Shown one piece after another: positions 51,201 to 57,200 of a DNA stretch of 64,000 nucleotides. The position numbers were made by a program, and so were the translations under genes. Where the stretch lies: assembly GCA_029204225.1 (NCBI GenBank), contig CM055102.1, positions 34,402,585 to 34,466,584 of the forward strand, read 5' to 3'. Position 1 is the first letter of the stretch, and every line of letters begins with the position of its first letter. This stretch comes from Diphasiastrum complanatum (taxonomy: Eukaryota; Streptophyta; Lycopodiopsida; Lycopodiales; Lycopodiaceae). Below the pieces are notes generated by a model. That model searched no databases and was not told the DNA's origin. It was given only the letters and a program-made list of their open reading frames with translations.

Positions 51201-54200
51201 AGGAGAAATTAAGAATGTTCTCTATGTTCCAAGTTTAAAGAAGAATTTACTTTCAGTTTCTGCTATCACTAAACAGAACATGAAAGTTGATTATGATGAT
51301 CAGAAGTGTCTTATCAAAAACAAAAACAAAGGTTACAAAGTTGGGTCACAGGATCTTTGAAAGGTCGACTTTACAAACTTGATGCGTCTACATTGGATCA
51401 TCAGATTTGTGCAGCTTCTGATAGTATGGAGAGCAGAATGTGGCATGAAAGGTTTGGGCATCTGAACTATAACAGCTTACAGGTCCTAAAAGACAATAAT
51501 ATGGTAATAGAATTACCTAATATTGTTTCTTCGGAAAAAATCTGTGAAGGATGTGTTATGGGCAAGCATCATCGTGTGCAGTTTCCTAAGGATGGAGCAT
51601 ATAGAGCCAAGGAGATCTTGGAGCTTGTCCATACAGACTTATGTGGTCCCATACAGACAGTCTATAGGGGGAGCATCTTACTTCATGGTATTTGTGGATG
51701 ATTTTTCCAAGAAAGAATGGATATACTTGCTTAAGTATAAAATTCAAGCTTTTAAGTTCTTTACTCAATTCAAATCACTTGTTGAGAAGCAAACAGAAAA
51801 GCAAATAAAGATTCTACGTTCAGAGAGGTGAATTCATATCTACAGCGTTCCACGAATTCTGCAAAGAACATGGAATCAAGAGACAATTTGCTTTGACATA
51901 TACACCACAGGATAATGGAGTAGCCGAGAGAAAGAACAGGTCCATTGTGGAGAGTGCTCGAAGCATGCTACGAGGTAAGAACCTCAAGAATCATTTGTGG
52001 GCCAAAGCAGTTTGTACATCAGTTTACTTACTCGACAGAAGTCCTACAAAAGCAATTCTCAATCGAACTCTAGAAGAAGCTTTCACATGTATAAAACCTA
52101 AAGTGGATCATCTACGAGTTTTTGGTTGTATTGCATATGCTCATATTCCTAAAGATAATCGTCAAAAACTTGATTCAAAGGCAATCAAGTGTTTATTCCT
52201 TGGTTATGATGAGGAAGAGAAGGCATATCGCCTTTATAATCTTACCAGTAAGAAGGTGATTATGAGCATGGATGTTGTGTTCGAAGAAAGTGAGTCTTCT
52301 AACCTAGAAGATCACGAGGAGGATGTATTTTCTCCTATATCAAAAACTCCTGTCATAGATGATATTCAGGAAGATACAGGTCCATGTGATACAGCTTCTA
52401 CACAAATTGTACCAAGGGTGAGTACACAGGTAGATCTTGGTGAACGTAAGGAAAGGTCGAGAGTATTTGGTACTTATTCTCCTTCTACGTCACCTACAAA
52501 GAAATTACCAAGATGGTATTGTGAGACTATACAAGATCATCAAATGTTGGATGAGGGAGAATCAAGTCAACAAGGAGCCAAGAGATTGACGCGTTCAAGT
52601 GGATACTATCATGAAGATGGTGAAGAAACGCATTATGCGTTTATGGCTTCAGTATTGGATTCTGAGGATCCTTTATTCTATGAAGATGCTGCAAAGGAAC
52701 AAGTTTGGAAGACTGCTACAGATGAGGAGTACAGTTCTATTATGAAAAACGAGACATGGGATCTTGTTATACTTCCGGCAAATAAGAAACCAATTGGTTG
52801 CAAGTGGATTTATAGAACCAAGTTTAAGTTTGATGGTTCTATAGATAAGTATAAAGCCGGTTGATCTACTGTGACACCAATGATCAAGTTGCAAATATCT
52901 TCACAAAAGGACTTGGTCGTGAAAAGTTTGAGAAGTTCAGGGCACTCCTAGGTGTAATTGATAATCAATTATCCATTAAGGGGGAGTGCTAGAATTAATG
53001 GTTAATTAATTAGTTGTAGAGGCCAGCTTGTGAGCTAGAAGGCCTATTTCTATTTTTAATATAAGTCTAAGTCTAAGTTTGGCTAGGAACCTAAGTTAGT
53101 ACCAATTTTGCTAGAATAGTATAGAATACTATTTTATAATTATGCTAACATAGATTGCTATTTCTGAGACTTAGTAATTAGCATAATTGCTTTTACTAAA
53201 CGGTATTGTAGGCAAATAGCTTTTGCCTTAGAGTAAGTCCAATCTCTATAAGAGCTGATGGGCGCCCTCCTTCATTAATCAATCCAATTCAGATCATCTC
53301 AGATCATTGCTCTTGTGATTCATCTTCTTCCTCTTGTGTTTGGTGTTTTGTGAGTACTAATAAGATTAGTCTACTCCTAGTTTCAGAATCACTTAGATTC
53401 TACCACCCCAAACTTGAGACTGGACGATGACTGGGCATGTAGACTTAACCGCTTACTCATGAACCTGCATGGTCGCCACGTGTCATGATCTAGGTGTGCA
53501 CATGGCTTGGAGTCTCTTTCCTTGGAGGCATACAAGGGGAAGGAGAGGACTTATTTACCATCCATTCTATCTACCTAGGAGGAGGTGGATGGAGAGCGTG
53601 TACACGGCCAGGATGTATGCTAGCTTGAGGCAGGAGATGGCTGAGAGCCTAGGCAGTGGTATGGGACACTGTCTAGGATGGAGGTCGGATCCCGCTTGAT
53701 AAGGTCACAGGCCAGGGCACAGAGGGTGGACCCGGATTAGGTCCTACGACGGGGTGGAACATGAATCATTCGGTCTCTTGTGTTTAACTGGCACCTGGAG
53801 GTTTGCAGTAAGTAGAGTGTTGTAACAATAGCCCTACCAAAAGATTCTAATACACATCCCATCATTCATGTAAGCTCATTGTAGAAAAAGTCTAGTTGTG
53901 TCAAATAGCCTTATAGTGGACGAGACTTCTGTTAACTCAAAGAGTCACCAGCACTTCCACATTAATAGGAAGTGATGCTCAACTCGAGAGAGGCGCAGAA
54001 GCATCTTTTGTATTACAAGCGTTTGGTTAAGTGGAAGGGTAGGCCGATGGAGGGCCTAACTTGGGAGAGAACAAATAGTCTCCAAAAAATATTCCTTGAT
54101 TTTGTTTTCAAGGACAAAGCATTATAGGAGGAGGAGCGTGTTATACCCGCTATACTAAAAGGACATCGTTTACCAAGCTAGGATATCACCCGGAGCATAG

Positions 54201-57200
54201 GGAGTCAAGGACACTATGCCTAGTAGTAAGTACTAGTTTTGTCCTCGAGTAGAAGCCACCACGATGGGCAACACCCATAGAGGCTCGACAGGGGGACAAG
54301 TGGCCGAGATGTTGGGTCAAGCAGTTGCCCACTTAGTTATACAAGAAAACGCACATAATATGCTCGAATACAAATAAGATCTCCATCCACAATCTACCAT
54401 CATTATGAAAGTACAATTGCAAAGATTTGTAGGAGCAAATGGGTGGCGATAGTATCTCATCCTTATGAAGAATGAACATTGTGCCATTTATTTTGAAGTT
54501 ACAAAGGCGTTTGTCTGATTCGTTGATGTCTAAGGCCAGCTTGAGCAAAATTTGTTGTGCTCGTTGCCATTTATTACAAAATATGAATTGCAAAGAGATT
54601 TTGAAGTTTAAAAGGGGTGGAATACTTGCTTTGCCTGAAATATCATGAGTAAAAGGTATGGAAAAAGGCAAAATAACCTAGGATGTCACTTCTTGGTGGA
54701 ATTGTGCACAAATATGAAACATTCCCTAAGTCACAATCCATCGTAAAAGTCGAATATTAACATGGCAATCAACGTTGCCTTTCAAAATTGTTGGAAAATA
54801 GGAGATCAGCTTCTCTCCTCTTCTAATAGCAAAACAATCTAACAACCATGATTATAATCGTGATCAACATGCAGGTTGGCAGCGTAGAAAAGCTCCCATA
54901 TCACAATCTAGGCAACAAAAGGCAGGGGTTATGGAAAATGGCAGCTCTATGTGCACTAGTGAAGAGCGAGAGACAAAGAGCGCTAGAGCAAATAGAGAGC
55001 ACTGAGAGAGAGAGAGAGAGAGACATTGATGTGTTTTGGGTACATGGGTGCCTACTATAGGAAAGGCCAAATGACCAACAAGGAAAGAAATCAAATTAGA
55101 TGTTTTTCTTGAAATAAAGTCTAGAATTGCGAGTCAGTAAGGTTTTGCGACGTCAATCCCTTTCGCATTTTCGTGATCAACTCCTGATCTTCCTACTCGA
55201 AAGGTGATTTGAACTCGTGCAAGAGCTCAACTATAAGATCCGTTACCTTAGGGAGTCTACCAATCAAGTAACGAATGCTCTTAGTAGGATAAGTAAGGTG
55301 AATACACTCTTCTTCACTAAAATCTCTATTGAGTGGTACTTGTCTCTTAGAGGGCTCTGGCAAACTGATACATATTTCTACCAAATATGGCTAGTTCAAG
55401 TAGGAAATGAGAGCACAAAATTGATGATGTTGGGTTGAGAAATCAACGTTCCATCTCATAAAGGTTGTTCCTGGATGAAATTGCAAGCCATTCAAGCATA
55501 CAATTGATGTATTACTTGGTACAAAGGGAACTTGACAAGCCAAAGATAAAGACATTCTTAAAAGATATCATATCAATTGTTGACACCATAAGCTCAATGA
55601 AGTGGAACACCTGAGAACAAGCAGACTATTACATCCATTAGTGATTTCCATTAAGAAGTGGGAGGGCCTTTCCATGGATTTTAATAGGCCCTTCATGGAC
55701 TGGTAAGGAAAAATATGTTATTTGGTGGGTAGTAGATCGCCTCACAAAAAAGGAAACATTTTTTCTAGTGAAAACTGAACCTTTAATTGGCTCGTTGTTT
55801 AAAAACTCTTCAAACGTTAAGGCTTACCTAGTAATGTCACATGTGATAATTGTGTGGTTGATTCTTTGGACATTGTTAGACTCAAAATTTTCAAAAATTG
55901 GAGACCACATTGAGCATTAGTTTAGAGATCATCGAGAATTTGATGGCCATATACAGAGGATCGAGCAAGCTACAAAAAATCTGCTTTGTGCACATGAATC
56001 ACATAGGTAGATTAATAGAGAAAAGTACCTTCAGTTGGTCAAGTTTACTTTCTAGAGTCGTAAGAATTATGCCCATAGGTAGAACCCTTTCATGCTTAGG
56101 TATGGGTTTCAACCGAGACCAATCTAGTTCCAAAAGGTGGGTGGTTTTTTGCAAGACATTAAAAAAATGTTACAACTAGTGCGCAAAAATGTCCAGAGTG
56201 CACAGATCAAGACAAGCATTATGTTAATCTTGAAAGAATTCCTCAAGTCTTTCTAGAGGGCGATTGGGTGTATCCATGAAACCCAAAGGACTCAAATGTA
56301 ATGTGGAATAGCAAGCGTTACAAGCTGTTTTGTGAGGTAGCAAACCGTTCAAAGTCATTATGCAAGTCAATACTGCATTGAATATTTCATGTAAGCAAGT
56401 TGAAGGTCAAATGGCATGAAGCTGATTCAATTGCATTTGAGGATGAATTGGGCCAGGTTGAGGATGTCTCATGCAATGTTCTTTGATACTCGATATCAAA
56501 GAGGTAGGTAGTTGAGAAATCAAATTATTCCTAAGTATTTGATTAAGCGGAAAGGACAGTCATCCAATGACGATTCTTTGAATAGTATTGAATGCATTAG
56601 ATTGAACTTCTTTGGCTTCAATCGTAAGGATAAATATTTGAGGAGAGGAAGTATGTTACGTCCCTAACAAACTACAATTAAACAATGTCCAACCTTCGGG
56701 TAGGGAAAGCCCAACAAGGTTAGCTTCTAACTAGTAGTTAGCACTAACAATCACGCATTGAAGTGATAACATGGGGTTAGAGAGACACCCAAACTAGCCA
56801 TGAGGGACCAATTGCATAATAAGTACCCGACGTATGTCAGTGGTCCTCGAGACACCTAGAGACATCATCTCAGGCCGAATCGGTGACAACCTTTTCAGGT
56901 CTGTGGGGATGTGGAATCTCTTTGCTAGATTTGTACGGACTACCCTAGGGTTCCTCAAATCGCCTACTGACCATTTGTACACCACTATATCCTACGGTAC
57001 TCGGTTCATTTTGTGGTGTGAAGATTTTGAAATACGCCAAAGACGCGTATGGCCGTATGACACATGCGGGGTGTACAGAGATACAGTCGAAACACTGCTT
57101 GACTGTGATGAATACTAGGCGACAGCAAATCAATAGTCTCACTTCAGCAACAAAATTGAGAAGATAAGATGTGAAGGCCTCTTGTTAACTCGGAAACCAT

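Larger units (their letters stand above)
49085..53405 (+). mobile_element. copia element B, RT deleted, older than A
   Basis: 4.3 kb. LTRs 49085-49498 and 52987-53405 differ by roughly two dozen substitutions plus small indels (about 94% alike by eye). Primer site TGGTATCAGAGCAGG at 49499, purine tract AAGGGGGAG at about 52978-52986, flanks CCCCC and CCCCA. Gag is partly degenerate, protease and integrase are recognisable. The RT core and most of RNase H are removed by one deletion near 52860. It sits 12 bp right of copia A, within the same gypsy LTR. Confidence 0.94.
43572..53860 (+). repeat. Gypsy 3' LTR split by two copia insertions
   Basis: Begins TGTTAGGGACCCC at 43572 after the purine-rich AGGAAGAAGGA. 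It is interrupted at 43599 and again at 49084. LTR pieces are 43572-43599, 49078-49084 and about 53406-53860 (right end approximate). 53406 onward resumes with CCCCAAACTTGAGACTGGAC. Confidence 0.78.
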
